A stretch of DNA of 47,323 nt. Origin: Rickettsia typhi. GTDB lineage: Bacteria > Pseudomonadota > Alphaproteobacteria > Rickettsiales > Rickettsiaceae. The position numbers and the translations under genes are program-made. The stretch lies in contig CAMCMD010000012.1 in the NCBI GenBank assembly GCA_945875975.1, positions 1-47,323 of the forward strand, given 5' to 3'. The notes under the pieces are model-generated. The model saw only the letters and a program-made list of their open reading frames with translations, did not search any database and was not told where the DNA came from. Below are positions 1 through 9,564 of this stretch, in pieces; positions within the stretch are counted from its first letter, which is position 1; every line of letters starts with the position of its first letter.

Positions 1-148
1 TTAGACACTCGTGCTTAGTTAATAAAGTTTATTATACTAAACACTTCATTCTTTGTCTTAAAGTGGGTCATTTCACTTGGCCAAAAGGTGGGTCAGTATG
101 GCTGGCCAAAACCAGCTCCTACTGGGTCATTATGCTTGGCCTATGACA
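1..148. mobile_element. IS21-family-like insertion sequence, terminal fragment
   Basis: The segment has three 19-bp direct repeats of the form TGGGTCAnnnnnnnTGGCC at 64-82, 89-107 and 123-141, followed by TGACA at 144-148. Several short direct repeats inside the end, and a terminal 5'-TG...CA-3', are typical of IS21-family (istA/istB) elements. No transposase gene is visible because the window starts inside the element. Positions 1-63 hold nothing else I recognise. The boundary at 148 is inferred from the TGACA terminus; no target duplication can be checked without the other end. Confidence 0.6.
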
Positions 149-163
149 ATGAGAGCTTTAATA

Positions 164-835
164 ATGAGAAATATCAATAAAATTTCTACAATACTAGCAC
201 TTTCAACAGCAATTTGTAGCACAGCATACGCTGAAAATGTTTCTATCGCAGTTGGTCCTAGAGCGAGTACACAAGGTATAGGTTTAGAAGCTAGAGCGCC
301 AATCGCAGATGGCTTTTTTGGTAGAATTAACGGTAACTACTTTCAATATAGTCGTAATTTTAATGACGGTGAAATTGACCTTAAAGGAAAACTAACACTT
401 TTGTCAGTACCGCTAATGCTAGACTGGCATCCATTTGAAGGTTCTGGCTTTAGGCTTTCTGTAGGTGCTGCTTACAATGGCAATAAACTTAAAGCTACAG
501 GTAAAACTGCAAATGGAGCAACTCTTCAGGGGGTGCGCTATACTGCTAGTGAAATTGGGTCTGTTACATCCGAGCTAAAGATTGGCAGCACCATTGCAGC
601 TGTTGCTTCTGTCGGTTACGATGGATCTTTCATCACCGGCAGCCCATTAAGCTTCAATTGTGAAGCCGGTGTAATGTATGCTGGCAAACCAAAATTGACA
701 GTCTCCTCAACTGGTATAGGCGGTGCTTATGTAAAAGATAGAATTAAAGAGGATGCATCAAAAGGATTGAAGAAAATAGAAAAATACCTAAAATTTTTCC
801 CGATTGTTTCTATTGGTGTTAAATACGCCTTCTAA
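164..835 (+). CDS. Outer-membrane beta-barrel protein
   Basis: I do not recognise a named gene. From the ATG at 164 the product has 223 residues. A type I signal peptide (MRNINKISTILALSTAICSTAYA) ends in an AYA cleavage site at about residue 23. The rest alternates polar and hydrophobic residues in strand-like blocks with Gly/aromatic turns (for example GFFGRINGNYFQYSR and LMLDWHPFEGSGFRLSVGAA), and it ends YAF with the C-terminal Phe expected of barrels inserted by the BAM complex. It resembles a family of roughly 200-230 residue proteobacterial outer-membrane proteins of unknown function. The frame stays open upstream to a TTG at 77, but that part lies in the IS-like end. GAGAG at 151-155 is a suitable ribosome site for the ATG at 164. 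The native promoter seems to have been replaced by the IS end. Confidence 0.8.
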   Translation: MRNINKISTILALSTAICSTAYAENVSIAVGPRASTQGIGLEARAPIADGFFGRINGNYFQYSRNFNDGEIDLKGKLTLLSVPLMLDWHPFEGSGFRLSVGAAYNGNKLKATGKTANGATLQGVRYTASEIGSVTSELKIGSTIAAVASVGYDGSFITGSPLSFNCEAGVMYAGKPKLTVSSTGIGGAYVKDRIKEDASKGLKKIEKYLKFFPIVSIGVKYAF

Positions 836-975
836 CTTTTAAAATAAACTATAGTCAATTAAAGGTATGTATGAGAACTATGTGCCTTTAATTTTTAGCT
901 TACTCTTGTTTTTTATGACTATACTGCAACAGCTTTGCTTGCTGATGAGAAATTACAATAACTTAACCAACATAA

Positions 976-1003
976 AAAAAGCGCCCTAAAAAAGGCGCTT
1001 TTT
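976..1003 (-). terminator. Intrinsic terminator downstream of rpsT
   Basis: AAAAAGCGCC (976-985) and GGCGCTTTTT (994-1003) form a perfect 10-bp inverted repeat with an 8-base loop. The GC core is flanked by A and T runs, so it can end transcription on either strand. It lies 30 bp after the rpsT stop and about 140 bp after the outer-membrane gene on the plus strand, so it probably insulates two convergent units. Confidence 0.85.
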
Positions 1004-1034
1004 ATAATTTAATTATAGGTCTAGTTTATAAATA

Positions 1035-1421
1035 TTATTCTGTCTTAGTTTTTGCGACCTTTTTTACAGCTACTTTCTTGGCTGTATCAACTTTTTTTAC
1101 TGCTTTTTTTGCAGTAGCTTTTTTAGGCGCTACAACATCTTTAGCTGGCTTCGGATTAAGAGTGATATCTTTTACTCTAGCGCTTAGTCGACTTACTTTT
1201 CTTGAAGCAGTATTTTTTTGAATTAGCTTACAAGCAACTCCTCTCATAATTTCTGATTGAGCAACTACTAAAGCCTTTTTTGCTTCTTCTGGTGAACCAG
1301 ACTCAACCGCTACCAACACTTTTTTAATATAAGTCTTAATACGACTTTTTCTGTTCTTATTTACTTCTGTATTGCGCTCAGTTTTTCTAATCGCTTTTTT
1401 TGTTGAAGAATGATTTGCCAT
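1035..1421 (-). CDS. rpsT: 30S ribosomal protein S20
   Basis: S20 is a helical protein that binds 16S rRNA in the small subunit. The core (residues 1 to about 90) shows the family pattern: MANHSSTKKAIRKTERN, a Lys/Arg-rich first helix, then KNTASRKVSRLSARV near residue 70. The product has 128 residues against about 87 in E. coli. The extra C-terminal tail, from about residue 93, is made almost only of Lys, Ala, Val and Thr with repeated KKA/KKV units, like histone H1-type tails. The gene is the last before the terminator at 976-1003 and lies 125 bp after rplQ, so it may have its own promoter or be the tail of the alpha operon. Confidence 0.95.
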   Translation of the reverse strand: MANHSSTKKAIRKTERNTEVNKNRKSRIKTYIKKVLVAVESGSPEEAKKALVVAQSEIMRGVACKLIQKNTASRKVSRLSARVKDITLNPKPAKDVVAPKKATAKKAVKKVDTAKKVAVKKVAKTKTE

Positions 1422-1546
1422 AAATTAAAAACCTTATTCTTAAATTTTTTGTTCTATATTTGTATTACTTGGAATTATTTTAGATAACCAAACTTTAGGG
1501 TAAAACTACATGCATCCCCTGTTTAGGTCAGCCCAGTAAATCATCG

Positions 1547-1963
1547 TTAAACTTGATCAGATAATTCAATTTCCACCGTTGGTGTCATACAACCTTTTGC
1601 GCTCACATCTCTGTCGATGAATTCGATGTATGCAACTGGAGCTCTATCCCCATATCTAAATCCCGCTTTAATCACTCTTGTGTATCCACCAGGACGTTCT
1701 TTATATCTCGTAGCAAGAATTGACATCAGTTTCTCTGCCGCATCTTTATCTCTAATACGTGAAATTATATCTCTTCTTGCAGCTAAAGTACCGTTTCTAG
1801 CTTTAGTAACTAATCTCTCAACGATTGGTCTTAAAGCCTTAGCCTTTGGCAAAGTCGTTTTTATCTGTTCATTCATAATCAAAGCCGTTGCCATGTTTGC
1901 AAACATGGCTTTTCTATGAGAAGAGGTTCTATTTAACTTTGATCCTTTTATTTTATGACGCAT
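1547..1963 (-). CDS. rplQ: 50S ribosomal protein L17
   Basis: L17 is a large-subunit protein near the exit-tunnel rim. The N-terminus [20 protein letters not shown] matches the highly conserved start of the family, followed by [20 protein letters not shown]. The length of 138 residues is normal for alphaproteobacteria. It follows rpoA by 50 bp on the minus strand, which is the standard end of the alpha operon (rpsM-rpsK-rpoA-rplQ). Confidence 0.97.
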   Translation of the reverse strand: MRHKIKGSKLNRTSSHRKAMFANMATALIMNEQIKTTLPKAKALRPIVERLVTKARNGTLAARRDIISRIRDKDAAEKLMSILATRYKERPGGYTRVIKAGFRYGDRAPVAYIEFIDRDVSAKGCMTPTVEIELSDQV

Positions 1964-2013
1964 TTTTATTACCTAAAATTCCAACTTATTAGTCTTCTCT
2001 TGAGAATATTATC

Positions 2014-3033
2014 TCAATAAGAATCTTCGTATTTCTTAGCCAACTCTTCAATATTCTCTGGCGGCCAGCCACTTACTTCCATGCCAAATTTGAGACTAAA
2101 CTTGGATAACACATCTTTAATTTCATTTAATGACTTTCTACCGAAGTTTTGAGTACGTAACATCTCAGCTTCAGTTTTGCTAACCAGATCGCCAATGTAA
2201 ACAATATTGTCATTCTGCAGACAGTTTCTCGATCTCACTGATAATTCAAGTTCATCTACCTTCTTGAGAAGAATTGGATTATACTGAAGTTCTTCTTTTG
2301 TTTCGTGTTTTTCCTCTTCTTCTTCTTCAAAAGTAATAAAGAGTTGTAATTGATCTTGTAAAATTCTAGCTGATAAAGCAATAGCCATCTCAGGAGTAAT
2401 CGTACCATCAGTTTCAACATTCATTATCAATTTGTCATAATCAGTTATTTGACCAACACGAGTATCTTCAACCTTATATGAAACTTTCTTAACTGGACTA
2501 AACAAAGCATCGATCGCTATAACTCCTATAGCAAGATCCTTCATTTTGCCACTCCCCGCTGGGACATATCCCTTCCCAGTTTCACAATACAACTCCATTT
2601 CAAGCTCTACATCTTTAGATAGTGTACAAATCATCTGATCTGGATTTAAAATCTCAACATCTGATCCAGTTTCAATCATGCCAGCAGTAACCACGCAAGG
2701 TCCTTTAACATTAATACGTAATGTCTTTTTTTCAGATGAATGAATCTTAACTGCAACTTTCTTAAGGTTAAGAATTATATCAATTAGATCCTCTTTTACT
2801 CCAGATTTTGCTGAAAACTCATGAACTACTCCAGGGATCTTAACAGCTGTAATTGCAGCACCTTGAAGCGATGAAAGCAATACTCTCCTAAGAGCGTTAC
2901 CAATAGTCAAACCAAAGCCGCGCTCAAGTGGTTCAATAATTATATTGGCAACATTATTATCATCGTTCTTACCTTCATAAGTAATTTTTGACGGCTTAAT
3001 CAATGAACTCCAATTTTTATTCCGTGATAACAT
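2014..3033 (-). CDS. rpoA: DNA-directed RNA polymerase subunit alpha
   Basis: This is the assembly platform of RNA polymerase. Residues 1 to about 235 form the dimerising N-terminal domain, with the conserved [20 protein letters not shown] segment near residue 40. A Glu-rich linker ([14 protein letters not shown]) follows. The C-terminal domain, about residues 255-325, has the helix-hairpin-helix residues of the DNA- and activator-binding module ([11 protein letters not shown] and [13 protein letters not shown]). At 339 residues the length is normal. The acidic linker is unusually Glu-rich. It lies between rpsK and rplQ in the conserved alpha operon order. Confidence 0.98.
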   Translation of the reverse strand: MLSRNKNWSSLIKPSKITYEGKNDDNNVANIIIEPLERGFGLTIGNALRRVLLSSLQGAAITAVKIPGVVHEFSAKSGVKEDLIDIILNLKKVAVKIHSSEKKTLRINVKGPCVVTAGMIETGSDVEILNPDQMICTLSKDVELEMELYCETGKGYVPAGSGKMKDLAIGVIAIDALFSPVKKVSYKVEDTRVGQITDYDKLIMNVETDGTITPEMAIALSARILQDQLQLFITFEEEEEEKHETKEELQYNPILLKKVDELELSVRSRNCLQNDNIVYIGDLVSKTEAEMLRTQNFGRKSLNEIKDVLSKFSLKFGMEVSGWPPENIEELAKKYEDSY

Positions 3034-3057
3034 AATGTCTTTCCTTAAAATCTACAC

Positions 3058-3441
3058 TTATACTCTTCTTCTCTTAGGAGGTCTCACACCATTGTGAGCT
3101 ACACCTGATACATCTGTTATGGAAGTCACCACAAAATTCTGACTAAATACTGCTCTCATCGCAGATTCTCTTTGAGAACCAGCTCCCTTAATTCTTATCG
3201 AAACAGTTTTCAGCCCATGCTCTTTTGCTTCTTCTGCAACCTTATCAACTGTGATTTGAGCTGCATAAGGAGTAGCTTTTTTTGCCCCCTTAAATCCATG
3301 CGAACCAGCAGTAGAAATAGCAATAACGTTACCTTGGATATCAGTGACTGTAACTATAGTATTATTAAAGGTTGCCTTAATATGAACAATACCTAAGCTA
3401 ATATTCTTCTTTTTCTTTTTGGATTTATTTATTGGACTCAT
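3058..3441 (-). CDS. rpsK: 30S ribosomal protein S11
   Basis: S11 forms part of the small-subunit platform with S18 and S6. Family signatures are [20 protein letters not shown] near residue 20, the [20 protein letters not shown] stretch and the C-terminus [15 protein letters not shown]. The 127-residue length is standard. It starts 18 bp after rpsM and precedes rpoA by 24 bp, so it is almost certainly co-transcribed with both. Confidence 0.97.
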   Translation of the reverse strand: MSPINKSKKKKKNISLGIVHIKATFNNTIVTVTDIQGNVIAISTAGSHGFKGAKKATPYAAQITVDKVAEEAKEHGLKTVSIRIKGAGSQRESAMRAVFSQNFVVTSITDVSGVAHNGVRPPKRRRV

Positions 3442-3459
3442 TATATCTATATCCTTAAA

Positions 3460-3828
3460 TTATTTTTTCTTACCAGCAATAGCAACAGCCTTACCTTTTC
3501 TTGTTCTAGCATTAGAATGCGTATTTTGACCACGAACTGGTAATCTTCTGATATGTCTTAGACCTTGATAGTTACGAATATCTTTCTTTTTCTTGATATT
3601 CAAACTTACTTCTCTTCTCAGATCACCCTCTACCTGGAAATTTTTATCAATTTCATTCCTAAGCAGAATAAGCTCATTATCATCAAGATCTTTTACTCTT
3701 TTACTCTCTGAAATATTTGTGTTTTTACAAATTTCTCTAGAAGCAGTAAGACCTATACCATAAATATATGTCAAGCTAATCACCAATCTCTTATTTGGTG
3801 GAATATTTACACCTGCAATCCTTGCCAC
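3460..3828 (-). CDS. rpsM: 30S ribosomal protein S13
   Basis: S13 sits at the head of the small subunit and contacts P-site tRNA and the L5 bridge. It starts [20 protein letters not shown], has the YIYGIG turn of the helix-two-turn-helix domain, and ends in a basic [17 protein letters not shown] tail. The 122-residue length is normal. It follows adk by 63 bp. In many bacteria rpmJ (L36) precedes rpsM, but here there is no room for it. Confidence 0.97.
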   Translation of the reverse strand: MARIAGVNIPPNKRLVISLTYIYGIGLTASREICKNTNISESKRVKDLDDNELILLRNEIDKNFQVEGDLRREVSLNIKKKKDIRNYQGLRHIRRLPVRGQNTHSNARTRKGKAVAIAGKKK

Positions 3829-3891
3829 AAAAACTCTCCAATTTTATAAAAAATAATTAGAATCAGAATAATATAAAAATATTCAACAAAG

Positions 3892-4539
3892 TCAAATCTT
3901 TTTTACAATAGACGCCACTTCAGCAACGACCTTTTGCTTTGATTGATCAGCATTTACAATATAGAACTTACCTTTCTTTTTATAATACTCGATCATAGGA
4001 AGAGTTTCTTTTCTATACTCATCTAATCTAGCAATAATCGTATCCTGATCATCATCTAGACGGGCTAGTAGCTCATTTGAGCCGCATTCATCACACACGC
4101 CGCTCTTCGACGGCTTGTCAAAATATTCGTTGTAAATCCTACCGCATGCGACGCAACTTATTCTTCCCAAAATGCGCTTTATCGCTTCATCATTACTAAG
4201 ATTAAAAAATATAGTACTGATATCAGCATCTATTTTCTCAATAAAATATTCTGCCTGCTCCAAAGTTCTAGGGTATCCATCAAGAATGCACCCATTTTTA
4301 CATTCGTCAGATGCAATATATTTCCTAACTACCTTATTTACCAGTTCTGAAGGGATTAATTTACCTTCATTCATATAACTTGCAAGCATTTTAGATTCAG
4401 AACTATCTTCTTGCACCATCTTTCTAAAAATATCTCCAGTAGATATATGAGGAAGAGAAAGATTTTTCGATAAAATAGCACCTTGTGTTCCTTTGCCAGA
4501 TCCAGGAAGGCCCATCAGAATTATGACTTTCTTTATCAT
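3892..4539 (-). CDS. adk: Adenylate kinase (zinc-type LID)
   Basis: Adenylate kinase interconverts ATP + AMP with 2 ADP. The P-loop [10 protein letters not shown] is at residues 10-19, the AMP-site segment HISTGDIFR at about 31-39 and LDGYPRT at about 86-92. The LID is long and carries four Cys (C129, C132, C149, C152) spaced CxxC...CxxC, which in this family bind a structural zinc. At 215 residues it is a long-form enzyme. Its start overlaps the secY stop by 4 bp (ATGA), so translation is probably coupled. An adk inside the spc/alpha region, after secY, is common in Rickettsia and other bacteria. Confidence 0.97.
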   Translation of the reverse strand: MIKKVIILMGLPGSGKGTQGAILSKNLSLPHISTGDIFRKMVQEDSSESKMLASYMNEGKLIPSELVNKVVRKYIASDECKNGCILDGYPRTLEQAEYFIEKIDADISTIFFNLSNDEAIKRILGRISCVACGRIYNEYFDKPSKSGVCDECGSNELLARLDDDQDTIIARLDEYRKETLPMIEYYKKKGKFYIVNADQSKQKVVAEVASIVKKI

Positions 4540-5825
4540 TTCTCCTTTAACCTCATTTTCTTCACTAGTCCTTCATATCTAGAGCTAAAAAGATGAGTTT
4601 GTATTTGTGTAAACGTGTCAAGCACGACGTTAACTACAATCAAGAAACTAGTTCCACCTAAAGCAAATGCAACAGAAAACTTGTTCATTAACAACTCTGG
4701 AACTATACACACAACCGACAAATATATACTGCCAAGAACAGTAAGCCTAGTTAATAAATAATCAAAATACTCAGCTGTGTTTTTACCTGGCCTTCTACCA
4801 GGCACATATGCACCATGCTTTCTTAAGTTGTTTGCAGTTTCGTCAGAATTAAATACTACAGCAGTGTAGAAAAAGCTAAAAAACATTATTAAAGAAATAT
4901 ACAGCAATATAAATAAAGGTTTTCCATGAGCCAAATATCGTGAAATCATCCCCATTATTTCAGAATCTTTGCCTGAAAAATCAGAAATAGTCGCAGGGAA
5001 TAGGAGCACTGAGCTTGCAAAAATCGGCGGAATTACTCCCGAGGTATTAAGCTTAAGCGGCATATGCGTTGAATCTCCGCCATATATCTTATTACCCACC
5101 TGCCTTTTTGGATACTGCACTAACACTTTTCTCTGCGCACGCTCGAAAAAAATAATTGTAGTAATCATTACTAGCACTCCAGCACATATAGCCATAACCA
5201 CTAAAGGTGACATCGCACCTTTACGAGCCAGCTCGAACATACCAATTACCGCACTAGGCAAACCTGAAACAATACCAATAAAGATTATTAAAGAAGTACC
5301 ATTACCAATTCCTCTAGATGAAATTTGCTCTCCAAGCCACATCAAAAACATAGTTCCGACTACAAGAGTGGTAATGGTTGATATTTTAAAAATCATAGGC
5401 GCAATAATCACAACTGGACCATGCGGAGTTATTGTTGATTCCAAACCCAAAGTCACTCCATAGGCCTGAAAAGCGGCGAATAGAACCGTAAGATATCTGG
5501 AAAGCTGATTGATTTTACGACGCCCAACTTCCCCATCTTTTTTCAAATTTTCCAGTGGTTTGTAGGCAATTGTCATTAATTGAATCACAATGGATGCCGT
5601 AATATATGGCATAATTGCAAGGGCAAAAATTGACATTCTTTCAAGAGAACCACCTGAAAGCATGTTGAACATACCAAGAATGCCACCTTGATTTTGCTGT
5701 GCAAGGCTAGCGAGGGCTATAGAGTCTATTCCAGGTATAGGAATAAAAGAGCCAAATCTACAAACTACCAAGACACTCAAGGTGAATATAATTCTGCTAC
5801 TAAGCTCTCCTTTCGTTTTTTGCAT
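4536..5825 (-). CDS. secY: Protein translocase subunit SecY
   Basis: SecY is the channel of the Sec translocon in the inner membrane. The 429 residues carry ten predicted hydrophobic helices, the early [12 protein letters not shown] motif, the plug-region [18 protein letters not shown] segment and the cytosolic loop [15 protein letters not shown]. The length is normal. A 193-bp gap separates it from rplO, unusually wide for this packed block, and it overlaps adk by 4 bp downstream. An ATAAG ribosome site before the ATG is weak. Confidence 0.98.
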   Translation of the reverse strand: MQKTKGELSSRIIFTLSVLVVCRFGSFIPIPGIDSIALASLAQQNQGGILGMFNMLSGGSLERMSIFALAIMPYITASIVIQLMTIAYKPLENLKKDGEVGRRKINQLSRYLTVLFAAFQAYGVTLGLESTITPHGPVVIIAPMIFKISTITTLVVGTMFLMWLGEQISSRGIGNGTSLIIFIGIVSGLPSAVIGMFELARKGAMSPLVVMAICAGVLVMITTIIFFERAQRKVLVQYPKRQVGNKIYGGDSTHMPLKLNTSGVIPPIFASSVLLFPATISDFSGKDSEIMGMISRYLAHGKPLFILLYISLIMFFSFFYTAVVFNSDETANNLRKHGAYVPGRRPGKNTAEYFDYLLTRLTVLGSIYLSVVCIVPELLMNKFSVAFALGGTSFLIVVNVVLDTFTQIQTHLFSSRYEGLVKKMRLKEK

Positions 5826-6018
5826 TATACTTATCTAGTTTAATATACGAATTTAAAAATAAATGTTACTATAAATTCAGTTATAATATTGAAGAAACTT
5901 GACCGTCAGGTATTAATTTTCAAGACTATCAATTTATTGTTTTTATGATCTTCAAAATTATATATTTAAAATTAAGAAGCTAACAACTAACCATAAGCTT
6001 TAATTTCGTACGACTAAA
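5826..6018 (-). other. AT-rich intergenic gap between rplO and secY
   Basis: This 193-bp gap breaks an otherwise tight ribosomal operon and contains no convincing ORF on either strand. It is very AT-rich and has TATAAC-like segments on the minus strand, but I could not find a well-spaced -35/-10 pair. It may hold an internal promoter for secY-adk-alpha operon genes, or may simply be decayed spacer. Confidence 0.4.
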
Positions 6019-6504
6019 TCAGTTATCTAACTCTAAAGTTTTTGCCGGTGTTTTAACTAATATCTTGCCACCAGCTTTTTCAACAACTATTTTAGCCCCT
6101 TCTGAACAAGCATCTAATTCGATTGTAAGCTTATGACTTACCTTTTCAAGACCGCCTAATAATTTAACAGGTACCATTGTACTTTTGATATAGCCAATAC
6201 TAACAAGTAGATCTTTATTAATATTACTAGCGCTATCAATACGCTTCATTGAAATCAAAGCCTCAATATCAGCAAGGCTAATTGGTATATATTGTATAGA
6301 TTTCGAACAATTAAAACCTCTTTTTGGCAACCGTTTAATTAACGGCATCTGACCACCTTCAGTTTTAATTGCAACTCCAGACCTAGATTTCTGACCTTTT
6401 TCACCTTTACCACAAGTTCTGCCAGTACCGCTACCGTTACCTCTACCAACTCTTTTTCTTGGTTTTTTGGAGCCAGGTATGTTAAATAATGTGTTTAATT
6501 TCAT
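6019..6504 (-). CDS. rplO: 50S ribosomal protein L15
   Basis: L15 is a late-assembly large-subunit protein. The Gly/Arg-rich N-terminal extension that threads into 23S rRNA is clear (RKRVGRGNGSGTGRTCGKG, then GEKGQKSRSG), followed by GGQMPLIKRLPKRGF. At 161 residues it is longer than the 144 of E. coli, as usual in alphaproteobacteria. It follows rpmD by 15 bp. It is the last gene before the 193-bp gap to secY. Confidence 0.97.
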   Translation of the reverse strand: MKLNTLFNIPGSKKPRKRVGRGNGSGTGRTCGKGEKGQKSRSGVAIKTEGGQMPLIKRLPKRGFNCSKSIQYIPISLADIEALISMKRIDSASNINKDLLVSIGYIKSTMVPVKLLGGLEKVSHKLTIELDACSEGAKIVVEKAGGKILVKTPAKTLELDN

Positions 6505-6519
6505 GACTATAATTCCTTA

Positions 6520-6729
6520 TTATACAGTTTCTACACTTACTAAGTGCCTGACTTTGCTCACCATCCCTCTAACCGAAGGAGTATCTTCAAGCAGTCTTGT
6601 TCTACCAAGTTTATTTAAACCAAGACCTATTAAAGTCCTACGTTGGGCATCAGGACGGCCAATCGGACTACCCGTTTGAATTACTTTTATCTGATCTTTA
6701 GTTTTAGTTTTTGCTTTTATCTCGGTCAT
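6520..6729 (-). CDS. rpmD: 50S ribosomal protein L30
   Basis: This is the short bacterial form of L30 (69 residues). The fold signature is [18 protein letters not shown] followed by [20 protein letters not shown], which matches the family closely. About ten extra Lys/Thr-rich residues precede the domain compared with E. coli. It lies between rpsE (21 bp before it) and rplO, the standard spc order. Confidence 0.95.
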   Translation of the reverse strand: MTEIKAKTKTKDQIKVIQTGSPIGRPDAQRRTLIGLGLNKLGRTRLLEDTPSVRGMVSKVRHLVSVETV

Positions 6730-6750
6730 GCCACTACTATCAATTTTAAT

Positions 6751-7269
6751 TTATTTGGATTCAATACCAGAAGAATTCACAGATAACTCCGCAATATTCT
6801 TATCTCTTCTAGCTGCGATAGCTTTAGGAGAACTAAGATTCTTTAAAGCATCAAACGTAGCTGCAATCATAGCATTTGGACTAGATGAACCCAAAGATTT
6901 AGCTACTATATCTTCTATTCCTAAACGACCAAAAATAGATCTCAGTGGTCCTCCCGCGATCACGCCAGTACCAGGGGCAGCTCTTCTAAGCAAAACCTTA
7001 GCCGCTCCACTTTTTCCTATCACATCATGATGGATCGTTCTACCTTTATATAGAGCTACAGTAATCATATTATTTCTTGCGTCTTTCGTAGCTTTAGCAC
7101 GAGCCTCAGTCACTTCCTTAGCCTTACCGTTCCCATAACCTACTCGGCCATTTTCATCGCCAACTATCACAATCGCTGCGAAAGAAAAGTTACGTCCACC
7201 TTTAACAACTTTTGTCACTCTGTTTACGTGTACTAAATCTTCTACTACGCCATCTGTATTTTTAGACAT
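6751..7269 (-). CDS. rpsE: 30S ribosomal protein S5
   Basis: S5 acts in translational accuracy and lines the mRNA entry channel. The N-terminal double-stranded-RNA-binding-like domain shows [19 protein letters not shown] and the [16 protein letters not shown] loop. The C-terminal domain shows [19 protein letters not shown] and [13 protein letters not shown]. At 172 residues the length is normal. Start and stop sit 12 bp after rplR and 21 bp before rpmD. Confidence 0.97.
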   Translation of the reverse strand: MSKNTDGVVEDLVHVNRVTKVVKGGRNFSFAAIVIVGDENGRVGYGNGKAKEVTEARAKATKDARNNMITVALYKGRTIHHDVIGKSGAAKVLLRRAAPGTGVIAGGPLRSIFGRLGIEDIVAKSLGSSSPNAMIAATFDALKNLSSPKAIAARRDKNIAELSVNSSGIESK

Positions 7270-7281
7270 CTGTTTTCTCTA

Positions 7282-7638
7282 TTAAAATTGCAGTTTTTTT
7301 CTTGCTTCATCAGCAAGAGCTTTTACAACACCATGGTATTTATGACCGCCCTTATCGAAAGCAACAAGTTTTATTGATTTTTCCTCAGCACGATCAGCAA
7401 GAAGCTTACCCACTTTAATCGCAAACTCTATATTACAGTTTGACTTAGCTGGCTTCCTGATTTCCTTATCTAGAGTTGAAGCAGCTACCAAAGTTTTTGA
7501 CGTAGAGTCATCTATAATTTGAGCATAAACATGACGCCCAGACTTAAAGACAGACAATCTATTTCTGTCAGATACTTTTCTTAGCTTTGTTCTTACTCTT
7601 TGCTTTCTTCTTATGAAAGCTTGGTTACTTGAACTCAT
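7282..7638 (-). CDS. rplR: 50S ribosomal protein L18
   Basis: L18 binds 5S rRNA together with L5. The basic N-terminus (RRKQRVRTKLRKV) and the conserved RLSVFKSGRHVYAQIIDD and FDKGGHKYHGVVKALAD segments identify it. The 118-residue length is typical. It follows rplF after a 90-bp gap that shows no other gene. Confidence 0.96.
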   Translation of the reverse strand: MSSSNQAFIRRKQRVRTKLRKVSDRNRLSVFKSGRHVYAQIIDDSTSKTLVAASTLDKEIRKPAKSNCNIEFAIKVGKLLADRAEEKSIKLVAFDKGGHKYHGVVKALADEARKKLQF

Positions 7639-7728
7639 AATCTACTCACACCCCTAAATTCATCTATAATATTAAAGAAAATTTTTATTAATTTAAAAAA
7701 CTTATCTAGCTCTAAACTAAAGTTAAAA

Positions 7729-8256
7729 TTAACCTTTCTTACCTTCTTTTCTCTGTACGTACTCACCTTTGCGTCTTATACCCTTACCTTTATAAGGCTC
7801 AGGCGGTCTTTGACTTCTGATAATAGCTATATACTGTCCTAATTTCTGTTTATCATGCGACTCAAGAATAATTACATTTTGCTTTGGGGTCTCAACTTTA
7901 ATCCCCTCAGGAATTTCAATTTTAGTATTATGGCTTTTACCAAGGGTCAAGTTAATATACTTTCCCTTAACAGAAGCTCTATAACCAACACCATTAACTT
8001 CTAGCTCTTCAGTAAAACCAGATGTAACACCTTTAACCATACCATTGATAATACTTCTCGCAGTACCCCACATGGCTCTCGCTTCTTCTGACAGCGGTTT
8101 TACAACAATAGATCCTTCTACATGTTCTATAGAAATCTGTCCTGCAAAAACTTTCTCAAGAAATCCTTTAGGCCCTTGAATTTTTACATTCAAACCAGAG
8201 ATTTCGACCTTTACCCCTGTCGGAACTGGGATTGGTAATTTACCTACTCTTGACAT
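7729..8256 (-). CDS. rplF: 50S ribosomal protein L6
   Basis: L6 lies near the sarcin-ricin loop and the factor-binding site. The start [19 protein letters not shown], the repeated two-domain fold and the C-terminal signature [18 protein letters not shown] are diagnostic. The length is 175 residues. It follows rpsH by 9 bp in the spc order. Confidence 0.97.
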   Translation of the reverse strand: MSRVGKLPIPVPTGVKVEISGLNVKIQGPKGFLEKVFAGQISIEHVEGSIVVKPLSEEARAMWGTARSIINGMVKGVTSGFTEELEVNGVGYRASVKGKYINLTLGKSHNTKIEIPEGIKVETPKQNVIILESHDKQKLGQYIAIIRSQRPPEPYKGKGIRRKGEYVQRKEGKKG

Positions 8257-8265
8257 TACAAAACT

Positions 8266-8658
8266 CTAAAATACTTTACAAATTACTTCGCCGCCTACAT
8301 TCTCTTTCTTAGCTTGTCTATCAGACATAACACCATGAGACGTAGACAAAATATGAATACCCATATTATTAAAATAACCAGGCAAATCCTCAATTGAAGA
8401 ATAAATTCTTTTTCCTGGTTTAGATACCTTATGCACCTCAGATATTGCCGGCTCTCCAACACGCGAATACTTCAACGAAATATTAATCGCTCTTTTTTCT
8501 ATATCTTTAGTGTACCCAACGATAAAACCTTCGCTTTTCAACACGTCAAGAACTGCACATTTAAGATTAGACATAGGCAAAGCAACGTTAAGGAGCTTAC
8601 TCTTTTGACCATTTCTAATCCTAGTTAGCATATCCGCAATATTATCTGACATCGACAT
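8266..8658 (-). CDS. rpsH: 30S ribosomal protein S8
   Basis: S8 is a primary 16S rRNA binder and, in E. coli, the translational repressor of the spc operon. Visible signatures are [13 protein letters not shown] at the start and the C-terminal [20 protein letters not shown] segment. The length is 130 residues, as in E. coli. Whether it regulates this operon cannot be read from the sequence. It follows rpsN by 34 bp. Confidence 0.97.
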   Translation of the reverse strand: MSMSDNIADMLTRIRNGQKSKLLNVALPMSNLKCAVLDVLKSEGFIVGYTKDIEKRAINISLKYSRVGEPAISEVHKVSKPGKRIYSSIEDLPGYFNNMGIHILSTSHGVMSDRQAKKENVGGEVICKVF

Positions 8659-8692
8659 AATAATAATTCTCTAATCTTTAAAATATTTATTT

Positions 8693-8998
8693 TTACCAGC
8701 TTGCCTTAATCACACCAGGAAGCATTCCTTTTGCAGCCAGCTCTCTAAGCACATTACGAGACAATCCCATCTTACGATGAAAACCTCTTGGTCTTCCTGT
8801 TATCGCACATCTATTTCTAACTCTATTTTTAGCAGAATTCCTTGGTAAATCGGCTAGCTTTAATACCAACTCAAATCTTTCCTCAAGAGGAAGCTTTTTG
8901 TCTTGTATTTGGCTAGATAAAGCTTCTCTTTTTAATCTAAAAGATTTTACTAACTTCTTTCTTTTTTCGTTTCTGTTTATAGATCCAATTTTTGCCAT
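8693..8998 (-). CDS. rpsN: 30S ribosomal protein S14, zinc-free form
   Basis: S14 is in the head of the small subunit. The 101-residue length, with a single Cys in the C-terminal module ([20 protein letters not shown]), shows the long zinc-independent form; the CxxC pairs of the short form are absent. The end [11 protein letters not shown] is the family consensus. It sits between rplE and rpsH. Confidence 0.97.
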   Translation of the reverse strand: MAKIGSINRNEKRKKLVKSFRLKREALSSQIQDKKLPLEERFELVLKLADLPRNSAKNRVRNRCAITGRPRGFHRKMGLSRNVLRELAAKGMLPGVIKASW

Positions 8999-9021
8999 AT
9001 TCTTGTGCTTTTAATTAAACT

Positions 9022-9564
9022 TTAATTATAGAAGGGGAGATTAAAACCAGATAGTAACAATTTCGCCTCTTCATTTGTCTTAGCAGTTGTTACAATAGTA
9101 ATATCCATACCCCTTATTTTATCAATTTTATCATAATTGATTTCAGGGAAAACTATCTGCTCTTTAATACCAAAAGTAATATTACCTTTACCATCAAAAC
9201 TCTTAATAGACAATCCCTTAAATTCCTTTACCCTTGGTAGAGCAACAAGAACTAACCTTTCTAAGAATTCAAACATCCTATCTCTTCTCAGAGTAACCTT
9301 ACAACCAAGCTTCATACCTTCGCGCAATTTAAAACTCGCAATAGACTTCTTGGCGTACGTAGTATAAGGCTTCTGGCCAGTAATGGCTGTCATATCACTG
9401 ATTGCGTGATTGATAACTTTCGAATCAAGAACAGCATCACCAACTCCCATATTTACCACAATTTTTGATAATTTAGGCATCTGATGTTTATTAGGATACT
9501 TAAACTCATCCTGTAAAGTTTTAATTATCTGCTTACTGTAAAGCTCTTTGAACCTAAGCAACAT
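9022..9564 (-). CDS. rplE: 50S ribosomal protein L5
   Basis: L5 binds 5S rRNA and forms a bridge to S13. Segments [32 protein letters not shown] and the C-terminal [20 protein letters not shown] match the family. The 180-residue length is normal. The start shares one base with the rplX stop, so translation is probably coupled. Confidence 0.97.
   Translation of the reverse strand: MLLRFKELYSKQIIKTLQDEFKYPNKHQMPKLSKIVVNMGVGDAVLDSKVINHAISDMTAITGQKPYTTYAKKSIASFKLREGMKLGCKVTLRRDRMFEFLERLVLVALPRVKEFKGLSIKSFDGKGNITFGIKEQIVFPEINYDKIDKIRGMDITIVTTAKTNEEAKLLLSGFNLPFYN

Noticed and set aside
77..163. In-frame upstream extension of the outer-membrane protein (TTG 77, ATG 98, ATG 143)
   Set aside because: These codons lie in the IS-like end and precede a clean signal peptide beginning at ATG 164, which has its own GAGAG ribosome site.
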